Positions 1-5,538 of a stretch of DNA of 5,539 nt are shown here, piece by piece; the stretch's first letter is position 1, and each line of letters begins with the position of its first letter. The DNA lies in NCBI GenBank assembly GCA_013812065.1, contig JACCUC010000333.1:1-5539 (forward strand). Reading direction: 5' to 3'. Source of the stretch: Thermoleophilaceae bacterium. GTDB lineage: Bacteria; Actinomycetota; Thermoleophilia; Solirubrobacterales; Thermoleophilaceae. Position numbers and translations under genes: made by a program. A model generated the notes under the pieces. It made no database searches, had not been told where the DNA came from, and saw nothing but the letters and a program-made list of their open reading frames with translations.

Positions 1-719
1 CTAGCGCTCGGGCTGCCGTTCCTATCGCTTCCCGCGGCGCTCGGCGCCTCCATGAGCTATCGAGCCAGCTCGCGGCTGGGCGAGGCCGACCAATCAGGCT
101 CCGCGAGCGCGAGCAGCTGGCGCGCGAGCTGCACGACACGGTCGCTCATCACGTTTCGGCGATCGCCATCCGCGCCCAGGCTGGCCGCACGCTTGCCGCG
201 TCGCGACCCGGCGCCGCCGTGGACGCTCTCGAGGTCATCGAGGAGGCGGCCTCGCGCACGCTCGCCGAGCTGCGGGCGCTGGTCGGGGCGCTGCGCGACG
301 GGGAGGACGCCGACCGTGCGCCGCAGCGCGGCTTCGCCGACATCGAGCGGCTCGCCCACGCCCACGGTGGCGGACCGCGCGTCGACGTGCAGCTGGCCGG
401 CGACCTCGACGACCTCCGACCGCTGGTCGGCGCCGCCATCTACCGTATTGCTCAGGAGTCGATCACGAACGCGGTCAGGCACGCACGCCACGCTACCCGC
501 ATCGACGTGCGCGTCACCGGCGACCGTGACTGCGTCCGCCTGACGGTGCGCGACGACGGCGATGGCGGGCCGTCGGCGGCGGACCGGTCGTCCGGCTACG
601 GTCTCGTCGGGATGACCGAGCGCGCCGCGCTGCTGGGGGGCACGCTCGAGTCCGGCCCGAGCGCCGGCAGCGGGTGGACGGTCACGGCCGTGCTGCCGCG
701 GAAGGGGAAGGGGAGATGA
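1..719 (+). CDS. Sensor histidine kinase, DesK/NarL type (HisKA_3 + HATPase_c), 5'-truncated, apparent frameshift near 93
   Basis: This is the C-terminal part of a two-component sensor kinase; its beginning lies left of the window. It would autophosphorylate on His and pass the phosphate to the regulator encoded next. In frame 3 the H-box reads RELHDTVAHH, with the phospho-acceptor His codon at 132-134. The HATPase_c domain follows: N-box AQESITNAVRHA (Asn codon 468-470), DDGDGG near 552-569 and GYGLVGM from 594. Frame 3 upstream of about 93 does not resemble a kinase. Frame 1 over 1-93 does: it reads LALGLPFLSLPAALG (end of a membrane helix) and then a linker ending GEADQ. This would join smoothly to IRLREREQLARELHD if one A were restored at CAA/ATC (91-95). 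Third-position GC also favours frame 1 before 93. The gene is either a frameshifted pseudogene or carries a one-base sequence error. Stop is TGA 717-719. The kinase identity is secure; the signal sensed is unknown. Confidence 0.9.
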   Translation, partial: SARAAVPIASRGARRLHELSSQLAAGRGRPIRLREREQLARELHDTVAHHVSAIAIRAQAGRTLAASRPGAAVDALEVIEEAASRTLAELRALVGALRDGEDADRAPQRGFADIERLAHAHGGGPRVDVQLAGDLDDLRPLVGAAIYRIAQESITNAVRHARHATRIDVRVTGDRDCVRLTVRDDGDGGPSAADRSSGYGLVGMTERAALLGGTLESGPSAGSGWTVTAVLPRKGKGR

Positions 720-1372
720 GCGTTCGCGTGCTCGTGGCCGACGATCAGGAGCTCGTCCGCACCGGGCTCCGGATGATCCTCGACGCCCAGCCCGACATCG
801 AGGTGGTGGGCGAGGCCGCCGACGGGCGCGAGGCGGTGGCTCTCGCACGCGAGCTCCGTCCCGACGTGTGCCTGTTCGACGTCCGCATGCCCGAGCTGGA
901 CGGCATCGAGGCGACCCGGCTGCTGGCCGGGCCCGACGTGGACGACCCGATGGCGATCGTGGTCATCACGACCTTCGACCTCGACGAGTACGTGCACGGC
1001 GCCCTCAAGGCGGGCGCCCGCGGCTTCCTGCTCAAGGACGCCGGTCCACAGCTGCTGGTGCAGGCGATCCACTCCGCCGCGAACGGCGATGCGCTGATCG
1101 CCCCCAACGTCACGGCGCGCCTGCTGGCCGCGTTCTCCGGCTCGCTCGCGGACGCGCCGCCGGCCCAGCCGAGCGAGCCGCTGACCGCGCGCGAGAAGGA
1201 GGTGCTGGCGAAGGTGGCCAGCGGACGCACGAACGCCGAGATCGCCCACGAGCTGTTCATCAGCCTGAGCACCACGAAGACGCACCTCGCGAGCCTCATG
1301 AGCAAGCTGGGTGCCCGCAACCGCGTCGAGCTCGCCATGTGGGCCTACGAAACGGATCGCGTCAAAGGTTGA
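716..1372 (+). CDS. NarL/LuxR-family two-component response regulator
   Basis: This encodes a 218-residue transcription regulator with a receiver domain (about 1-120) and a C-terminal LuxR-type helix-turn-helix (about 153-215). Receiver residues are all present: acidic pair Asp9/Asp10, phospho-acceptor Asp55 in LFDVRMPELDG, Thr86 in VITTFD and Lys107 in FLLKDA. The DNA-binding domain begins LTAREKEVLAKVASG and has the recognition-helix segment SLSTTKTHLASLMSKLGARN. I chose the ATG at 716 because it overlaps the kinase stop (ATGA), has a purine-rich GGGGAAGGGGAG just upstream, and puts the receiver at residue 3. An in-frame ATG at 674 would add 14 residues that belong to the kinase 3' end. It is translationally coupled to the kinase and is its cognate partner. 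Targets cannot be read from the sequence. If the kinase is really broken, the regulator may be orphaned or activated by another phosphodonor. Confidence 0.96.
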   Translation: MSVRVLVADDQELVRTGLRMILDAQPDIEVVGEAADGREAVALARELRPDVCLFDVRMPELDGIEATRLLAGPDVDDPMAIVVITTFDLDEYVHGALKAGARGFLLKDAGPQLLVQAIHSAANGDALIAPNVTARLLAAFSGSLADAPPAQPSEPLTAREKEVLAKVASGRTNAEIAHELFISLSTTKTHLASLMSKLGARNRVELAMWAYETDRVKG

Positions 1373-1414
1373 CCGCAGTCCCGCAAGCCATCCAATGCGC
1401 ACTGGAGCCACCCA

Positions 1415-1431
1415 ACGCGCGCGTGCGCGCG
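1415..1431. repeat. Alternating purine-pyrimidine (GC)n tract, copy 1
   Basis: ACGCGCGCGTGCGCGCG is 17 nt of strictly alternating purine and pyrimidine, containing GCGCGC-GT-GCGCGC. It is followed by AGG. A related tract ending in the same CGCGCGAGG lies at 1543-1561. Such sequence can form Z-DNA or a GC hairpin, but in a GC-rich genome it may be only compositional. Confidence 0.4.
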
Positions 1432-1514
1432 AGGCGAAGTCGACGCGAACTCTGCGGCTGCGCGGGTACGGTCGCGATGGCGGATCGGTTGTGGGAACGG
1501 GCCGGCCGTCCTGG

Positions 1515-1530
1515 TTTCGCGATTTCGCGA
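1515..1530. repeat. Perfect tandem 8-bp repeat TTTCGCGA x2
   Basis: Two adjacent copies of TTTCGCGA, each containing the palindrome TCGCGA, lie in the convergent spacer. The spacing and symmetry could suit a protein-binding site, but no promoter or gene start is nearby, so a regulatory role is speculative. Confidence 0.35.
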
Positions 1531-1542
1531 GGCAGTCCTGAT

Positions 1543-1558
1543 TGCGCGCGCACGCGCG
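1543..1558. repeat. Alternating purine-pyrimidine (GC)n tract, copy 2
   Basis: TGCGCGCGCACGCGCG is 16 nt of strict purine-pyrimidine alternation. Its right end (CGCGCGAGG) matches the right end of the tract at 1415-1431. The two copies are about 110 bp apart in the same spacer. Confidence 0.4.
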
Positions 1559-1806
1559 AGGCCCGGCGCAGGATGTCGTCGACAGGAGCAGTCGGATGGA
1601 CATGACTGCGCGCTGCAGCTTTGGGCGAGACGCAGCAGCGAGGGTGCCGTCTCGCAGCCGGATCCATGACCGGGACAGGCAGGCGCCCTCGCCACGTGGC
1701 CTCACAGCGCCGCCGCTTCTCGTCCGTTGCAGGAGCCACCAACGCCTCAGACGAGACGCTTCCTTTCACGCGACGAGCAGAACGAAGCGAAGACCTGGTG
1801 TGGGGC

Positions 1807-1841
1807 GACCCAGCACGGGTCAGCTCGCTTCGGGAAGCGAG
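1807..1841 (-). terminator. Two adjacent hairpins at the protease 3' end; possible terminator without T-tract
   Basis: On the protease strand, a perfect 8-bp inverted repeat (plus-strand CTCGCTTC-GG-GAAGCGAG, 1824-1841) covers the last codons of the gene. A second perfect repeat (GACCC-5 nt-GGGTC, 1807-1821) begins at the stop codon. There is no T-run after them. Tandem hairpins without a U-tract are a plausible termination signal in high-GC actinobacteria, but the first hairpin is partly coding and could be coincidental. Confidence 0.4.
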
Positions 1842-2665
1842 AGTCCCTCGCGGATTGCGCTGAGGCGAACGCCCTCGTTTCGGTAGTACGTCTTTCCGGA
1901 TCCGGGCTCAACGATGTTGCCGCCCTCGTGGTGGAGCGCCACCAGGCGCCACTGCCAGTCGAGGACCGGCGCCCCCGATGAGCCCTTCATCGTGTCGGTG
2001 GTGTACTGGACCACGCGATCGTCGACGTATACGACTTCGTTGCCCGCCATGGCGATCTGCTTTGGGCCGCCGCTCGGGTGCTGAATGATGAACACGTCGT
2101 CGCCTACGTCGACGGTCACGTCGGCCCCCGGGAGCGCGAGCGTTCCCCACTCGGCTCCCGGGCCGGCCTCGACCGCCACCACCGCGTAATCGAGTTCCAG
2201 GCTCGCTGTGAAGAACTTCTCGGGCTCGGTCTTGTACTGCTTCGTCTCGGCGAACTTGCCGTTGATGTCCTGCTCGTAGTTGAACGTAACTCGCGCCTCA
2301 GCGTCGGCTGTCATGGCCACGCGCTCGTCTTCGCCGACGAACACGTGGTTGTTCGTCATCAGGAGGTCGCGCGTGATCAGGAATCCGGTGCCGGCGCCCG
2401 CTTGGGTCGAGAGGTGCGCGACTGCCCGCGAGGTCAGGAGGATGCGTGCGATCGCGTCGGGCAGGTCGATCCGCTGATCGGGGCCGACGATGACCTCCAG
2501 CGCGCTTTCGGCGACATTGTCGGCGAGCGGGAGCTCCCCGGCCAGCCGGGGGATGGTCAGCTCGTCCTTGTCGATGATCGCGGTGGCCTCAGCCAGCGCG
2601 TTAGGAGAGAGCGCCATGCCCGCCGACGGTGCCGATTCGCCGCCGGCCCAAGGTTCTATGAACAT
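1820..2665 (-). CDS. Trypsin/V8-like serine protease (S1 fold), probably cytoplasmic
   Basis: This encodes a chymotrypsin-fold serine endopeptidase. From the ATG at 2665 it is 281 residues. The triad is visible as His107 in LLMTNNHVF (codon 2345-2347), Asp159 in LELDYAVVAV (2189-2191) and Ser230 in KGSSGAPVLD (1976-1978). The HPSGGPKQI segment and ALHHEGGN near the end recall V8/Trypsin_2-type bacterial proteases. About 85 residues precede the protease core and match no domain I know. No signal peptide or membrane helix is seen, and there is no cysteine, so an intracellular role is likely. The start is uncertain. The ATG at 2665 has AAGGA 11 nt upstream. In-frame alternatives are ATG 2707 (GGCGAGAG close upstream), GTG 2722 (GGAGG but too far) and ATG 2617. 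It is divergent from the coiled-coil gene and may act with or on that product (inference). The peptidase family is confident; the substrate is unknown. Confidence 0.9.
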   Translation of the reverse strand: MFIEPWAGGESAPSAGMALSPNALAEATAIIDKDELTIPRLAGELPLADNVAESALEVIVGPDQRIDLPDAIARILLTSRAVAHLSTQAGAGTGFLITRDLLMTNNHVFVGEDERVAMTADAEARVTFNYEQDINGKFAETKQYKTEPEKFFTASLELDYAVVAVEAGPGAEWGTLALPGADVTVDVGDDVFIIQHPSGGPKQIAMAGNEVVYVDDRVVQYTTDTMKGSSGAPVLDWQWRLVALHHEGGNIVEPGSGKTYYRNEGVRLSAIREGLSLPEAS

Positions 2666-2748
2666 CGCCAGCCCATTCCTTCCGTTTCGAACGTCGAGTG
2701 GGCCCATACTCTCGCCGACCACCGTGCGGAATGGGGCTTTCTCCTCCC

Positions 2749-2777
2749 TGGACTGAGCGCCAGGGCGCTGTTAGGGT
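2749..2777 (+). promoter_or_regulatory. Housekeeping-type promoter of the coiled-coil gene
   Basis: A -35-like TGGACT (2749-2754; four of six matches to TTGACA) is separated by exactly 17 nt from TAGGGT (2772-2777), which fits the actinobacterial -10 pattern TAnnnT. Transcription would begin near 2784. This leaves a leader of about 30 nt containing the ribosome binding site. It is a by-eye prediction from sequence only. Confidence 0.55.
2756..2769. promoter_or_regulatory. Palindromic operator candidate inside the promoter spacer
   Basis: AGCGCC-AG-GGCGCT is a perfect inverted repeat lying wholly between the predicted -35 and -10 boxes of the coiled-coil gene. It sits in the divergent intergenic space shared with the protease gene. 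A dimeric protein bound there would block polymerase. The binding protein is not identifiable, and GC-rich palindromes can arise by chance. Confidence 0.4.
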
Positions 2778-2799
2778 GGTCCAGAATACGCCCACGTCC

Positions 2800-2807
2800 G
2801 GAGGGAG
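2800..2807 (+). promoter_or_regulatory. Strong Shine-Dalgarno that fixes the coiled-coil start
   Basis: GGAGGGAG lies 8 nt upstream of the ATG at 2816. It decides the start in a frame that remains open far upstream, antisense to the protease gene. Confidence 0.8.
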
Positions 2808-2815
2808 CTTCGCCC

Positions 2816-4282
2816 ATGGCCGCTGAAACCCCCGCGCCCGCCCAGGCGGACGGTGACGGGGCGGCTGACGTCGCTGCGCAGGCAGCAGCGGATCCCGCTG
2901 CGGTCAGGGCCGCCGTAGAGAAGGCCATAGCGGGCGCCGCCCAGGCCAAGGCGGACGCCGAGAAGGCTGTCGCCGATGCGCGAAGCGCGCGGGCCAAAGC
3001 CGACGACGACGAGCGCGACGCCGCCCAGAAAGCCACACCGCTGGCCCTGCAGCAACGCGAGGCCGAGGCGCGAAAGGCCGCCGCCGAGGCCAACAAGGCG
3101 GCAGCCGTGGCGCAACGCGACCAGCTCGGAGCCTTCATCCCGGACTTCAGCAAGGTGCAGCGCGGGGAGCTCGAGCTCAAGGGCGATCAGACGCTCGACG
3201 CGAGCGCGCTCGCGCAACGCGCGGTCGCCGAGGCCGCGGACACCCTCGCGAAGCGAGTGGAGGAGAAGCTGCCGGATGACGGCCGCTGGAGGCTGCTCAT
3301 CACAAGCGATTCGGACCTCGCCACCTCCGATGGCGCATACCTCGACGTCGTCACCGGGCTCGACCAGCTATCCGCGGCGGCCGACAAGCTGCTCGAGATA
3401 GCGCAGCCGGCAAAGACCAAGGAGTTCTTGGGACCGGCCATAGGTGCGCTCGTCTCGGCGGTCCCCGGCCTGCTGTCGCTGTTCTCCGCGCATAGGACGG
3501 TCATGACGGCTCCCGTGACGATCAGCGACCTGACCGCGGCCGCGGCGACGGTCGGAGCGCTCCGGAGGCTGACGGACAGCGGCGTTTTGATTCACGACGA
3601 CCTGCGGCTGCTCCCCAAAGGCGCAGTGCACGGCAAGGCCGAGGCACTGGGCGCGAAGCAGCAGGAGCTGGTCGGCCACAAGATCGCTCTGGAAGCCGAC
3701 AAAGCCAGGTCGACGGCGGAGTTGGCCGAGGCTCGCGCGAAGGTCAGCGAGCTGACAGCCGCCCTGGCGGCGAACCCCGACAACGCCAACGAGCTCCGTC
3801 CCCAGGTGGCCGAGGAGCTCAAGCAGCTCGAGTCGCTGGAGCAGAAGGTTGACGCGGCCGCGATCAAGGTGGGCCTGATCGAGAGCGTGCTCTCCGCGAT
3901 CGACCACTTCATCACGTCGCTGACAGCCGTGCCCGAAGGCGGCAAGCGCTCACCGCTCGCTCTCGCCGCCATGCGTGAGCAGCTTCACGAGGCAACCGCG
4001 GGCGATCACCCATTCACCCACGTCTTGCTCGTGAAGGGCAACGCGGGGTCGGCCCAGCAGTCGGTCGACGACCGGCCGCTGTGGTTCGACGACAAGTACT
4101 CGGCCGTCGCGACGGCGAGTATCACCTACATGCTGCTCGAGACCGAGACGAGCCAGCTCGTGACCGCTGACAACGTGACCGGCTCCGCGGCGGCCTATGG
4201 GAAAATCCGGGACGAGTTCGAGGTCAAGGTCGAGGCACGGCCGCTCGATCCGTCCGGAAACGGGAGCGGCGCTGGTACCTAA
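2816..4282 (+). CDS. Alanine-rich coiled-coil protein with central hydrophobic segment, unknown function
   Basis: The product has 488 residues; I do not recognise a named family. The start is set by the GGAGGGAG site and by loss of coding character upstream. After a short Ala/Asp/Pro-rich tail comes a charged, alanine-rich helix (about 28-104, with KADAEKAVADARSARAKADD) typical of a coiled coil. Residues 105-199 are mixed. A 21-residue hydrophobic Gly/Ala/Leu segment (204-224, LGPAIGALVSAVPGLLSLF) may be one membrane helix or a buried or amphipathic helix. A second coiled coil spans about 274-365. A C-terminal part with beta-like patterns (about 385-478) ends in a Gly/Ser tail. There is no signal peptide and no cysteine; Trp occurs at only two places. 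It is divergent from the serine protease, with its own promoter and palindrome. Roles as protease substrate, membrane scaffold or effector are guesses. It is certainly coding: codon bias is strong throughout. Confidence 0.85.
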   Translation: MAAETPAPAQADGDGAADVAAQAAADPAAVRAAVEKAIAGAAQAKADAEKAVADARSARAKADDDERDAAQKATPLALQQREAEARKAAAEANKAAAVAQRDQLGAFIPDFSKVQRGELELKGDQTLDASALAQRAVAEAADTLAKRVEEKLPDDGRWRLLITSDSDLATSDGAYLDVVTGLDQLSAAADKLLEIAQPAKTKEFLGPAIGALVSAVPGLLSLFSAHRTVMTAPVTISDLTAAAATVGALRRLTDSGVLIHDDLRLLPKGAVHGKAEALGAKQQELVGHKIALEADKARSTAELAEARAKVSELTAALAANPDNANELRPQVAEELKQLESLEQKVDAAAIKVGLIESVLSAIDHFITSLTAVPEGGKRSPLALAAMREQLHEATAGDHPFTHVLLVKGNAGSAQQSVDDRPLWFDDKYSAVATASITYMLLETETSQLVTADNVTGSAAAYGKIRDEFEVKVEARPLDPSGNGSGAGT

Positions 4283-4892
4283 CCCCGGATAGTTCAGATG
4301 AACTTCGCGGCTTCGCATTCCTGGTCCGAGCCACCGCTGATTGAGCACCTGCAAGCTGGCGCTTCGCGTGGAATGCAGCGGAGGCGGGAAGATACGCCGT
4401 ACTGCTGTTTCTCTGGGCCGAGTGCACCTAGGCTGAGGGCAGCACTAGCGGCTCATGCGGATCGTCGAACGCCGCGCGCCCAATTTATTGCCACAAGCGC
4501 CGGAGGGTCCGCGGCGGACATCGTGCAGCTTTGCGCTGGATCCGAGTCATCGAACGAGCCGGGAAGCGAGGCCAAGGCGCTCGTTTTTCCATGGAGAGCG
4601 GATGCTCGATCCGGCCGGATGCACAGCTTCCTCGCAGCCGGTGCTGTAGCACGCGTGCGGCGTCTCTCGGACCGGCTTCGTCACCTCCGCGGGGCGGCAT
4701 CCGCTTACACTCAGGCCGGCGGGTGGACGGCTGCATCCGTCTGCGAGACCGTCCGAGGAGAGGCCGCCTTCTGGACGCCGTGTATCGGGATGAGTCGGCC
4801 CAGACGTGAGTTCGAAAGTGTTGTGCGCGGTGGCGGCGCAGGGAAGTCTTGACGACGCGTGAGCAGGCGCTCCCAGCTGGCGGGGTGGCTGT
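4283..4892. other. Gene-poor stretch, no credible CDS
   Basis: About 600 bp hold open frames on both strands, but their codon bias is weak and their products are Arg/Ser/Cys-rich without motifs. Visible small structures are a palindrome AGTTCA-GA-TGAACT (4291-4304) 8 nt after the coiled-coil stop, a hairpin ending in a T-run (4553-4588), a palindrome ATCCGGCCGGAT (4609-4620) and a spaced inverted pair GGACGG/CCGTCC near 4724-4756. No tRNA, transposase or rRNA fragment was recognised. It may be decayed sequence or carry an unannotated RNA; nothing decides this. Confidence 0.5.
4553..4588 (+). terminator. Weak intrinsic-terminator candidate
   Basis: AACGAGC (4553-4559) pairs perfectly with GCTCGTT (4579-4585) across a 19-nt loop, and the 3' arm runs into TTTTT (4584-4588). 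That is one of very few T-runs in this GC-rich window. It lies about 270 nt after the coiled-coil stop and is the only T-tailed hairpin on the + strand there. The long loop makes it weak. Confidence 0.3.
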
Positions 4893-5489
4893 TTGGCGTC
4901 CTCGTCGTGGTCGCCCGTCGCGATCTCCGATGCGGTCTCGAGGGCGCGGACACGAGTCAGCGCCGCACTCACAGCCGGCGCCGAGCGCCTGCGCCTGACT
5001 CCGGTATCTCCGGCGTGGAGCTTGGTGGTGGCCATGCTCGTGCTGGCCGGCGCGATCCTGCTCGATCCCGTCGCGACCGTAGAGAACCTGATCGCAGATG
5101 CCCTGATCGCGGCGACGCTGGTCGTGCTGTATCGGGCATACGTCCGAGAGCGGGCTCGCCGGCGATACACCGCGGAGGTAACTGAGGCGCGCCGGCCGTT
5201 CCTTGATCGCCTGAGCGCGACGGAGTCCTACTTTCGTGAGAGTTACGGAAGCGCGCTGCGCCTCGCCGAGCCCGCCGGCATCGACGAGTGGTTTGATGAC
5301 TTGACGGCTGCCGTCGATCCGTTCGGCGATTACGAGCCGCGCCCGCGATCGCTCGAGCTTGAGCTCGCGCTTCCGAACGTGGCGGAGCTTCAGGCCGCGT
5401 TCGATGTGCTCCACCGGAGCCTGTCAAGTCGAATGAGACGGTTCGCGTGCGAATTTAGTGAGCGACCTCCTCGCTGTCGGGCTTGTTGA
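4893..5489 (+). CDS. Small two-helix membrane protein, unknown function; 3' end probably altered
   Basis: The predicted protein has 198 residues from a TTG start; the frame has no ATG or GTG before the first membrane helix and closes upstream at a TGA (4860-4862). A short basic N-terminal helix precedes two hydrophobic stretches: about 41-57 (AWSLVVAMLVLAGAILL) and 66-80 (LIADALIAATLVVLY). These form a helical hairpin followed by a positively charged YVRERARRR anchor. About 95 residues of soluble, acidic and helical sequence follow (to about 177). Third-position GC is strong from the start to about 5423 and then falls sharply. The last ~22 codons, rich in Arg and Cys, look non-coding and overlap a better minus-strand frame. 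A shift into the frame ending at TAG 5456-5458 is one possible explanation. An alternative N-terminus in another frame (GTG 4859, SRRSQLAGWLFGVLVVV) would need a second frameshift. No family recognised. Confidence 0.6.
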   Translation: MASSSWSPVAISDAVSRARTRVSAALTAGAERLRLTPVSPAWSLVVAMLVLAGAILLDPVATVENLIADALIAATLVVLYRAYVRERARRRYTAEVTEARRPFLDRLSATESYFRESYGSALRLAEPAGIDEWFDDLTAAVDPFGDYEPRPRSLELELALPNVAELQAAFDVLHRSLSSRMRRFACEFSERPPRCRAC

Positions 5490-5538
5490 TCCACGCCGCC
5501 ACCGGTATCGGCGGCGGCGTGGGCGCGCGGCGCACGAA
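5455..5538 (-). CDS. C-terminal end of a minus-strand gene running off the window
   Basis: Read on the minus strand from the right edge, 27 codons end in TAA (complement of 5455-5457), with product ending VAAWINKPDSEEVAH. Nearly all third positions are G or C, unlike the overlapping + frame here, so this is likely the real coding strand. The gene body lies outside the window and cannot be identified. It is convergent with the small membrane-protein gene. Confidence 0.5.
   Translation of the reverse strand, partial: FVRRAPTPPPIPVAAWINKPDSEEVAH
5491..5522. repeat. Long GC-rich inverted repeat (14-bp arms, one mismatch)
   Basis: CCACGCCGCCACCG (5491-5504) pairs with CGGCGGCGGCGTGG (5509-5522) across a GTAT loop, with a single A-C mismatch. 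It starts just after the stop of the + frame at 5489, so it could be a terminator without a T-tract. It also lies inside the minus-strand coding frame (Thr-Pro-Pro-Pro-Ile-Pro region), so it may be only a by-product of GC-rich codons. Confidence 0.45.

Larger units (their letters stand above)
1373..1819. other. Gene-free spacer between convergent genes
   Basis: About 450 bp lie between the response-regulator stop and the stop of the minus-strand protease. The open frames crossing it have poor codon bias and no recognisable motifs. It contains two alternating purine-pyrimidine tracts (1415-1431 and 1543-1558) and a perfect tandem TTTCGCGA repeat (1515-1530). I found no tRNA-like, transposase-like or CRISPR-like sequence. 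No T-tailed terminator follows the regulator gene. Confidence 0.6.

Noticed and set aside
596..1705. 369-codon minus-strand open frame over the response regulator
   Set aside because: It is a shadow of the regulator gene, whose receiver and HTH motifs are intact on the + strand. The minus product has no recognisable motif.
2783..2788. TATTCT on the minus strand as a -10 box for the protease
   Set aside because: It fits TAnnnT, but no -35-like hexamer is found 16-18 nt upstream, so it is too weak to annotate.
2078..2815. Open 246-codon upstream extension of the coiled-coil frame
   Set aside because: It runs antisense through the protease gene, where the protease frame has the catalytic triad. 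The strong ribosome binding site at 2800-2807 and the promoter at 2749-2777 place the real start at 2816.
4298..4852. 184-codon + open frame after the coiled-coil gene
   Set aside because: It has no ribosome binding site, weak codon bias and a composition typical of non-coding GC-rich DNA. It resembles no transposase or other family I know.
4849..4854. TTGACG as a -35 box for the membrane-protein gene
   Set aside because: No TAnnnT hexamer occurs at a suitable spacing before the TTG start.
4485..5414. 309-codon minus-strand open frame opposite the membrane-protein gene
   Set aside because: The product is Arg-rich with no motif. Over 4893-5420 the + frame has far better codon bias and two membrane helices.
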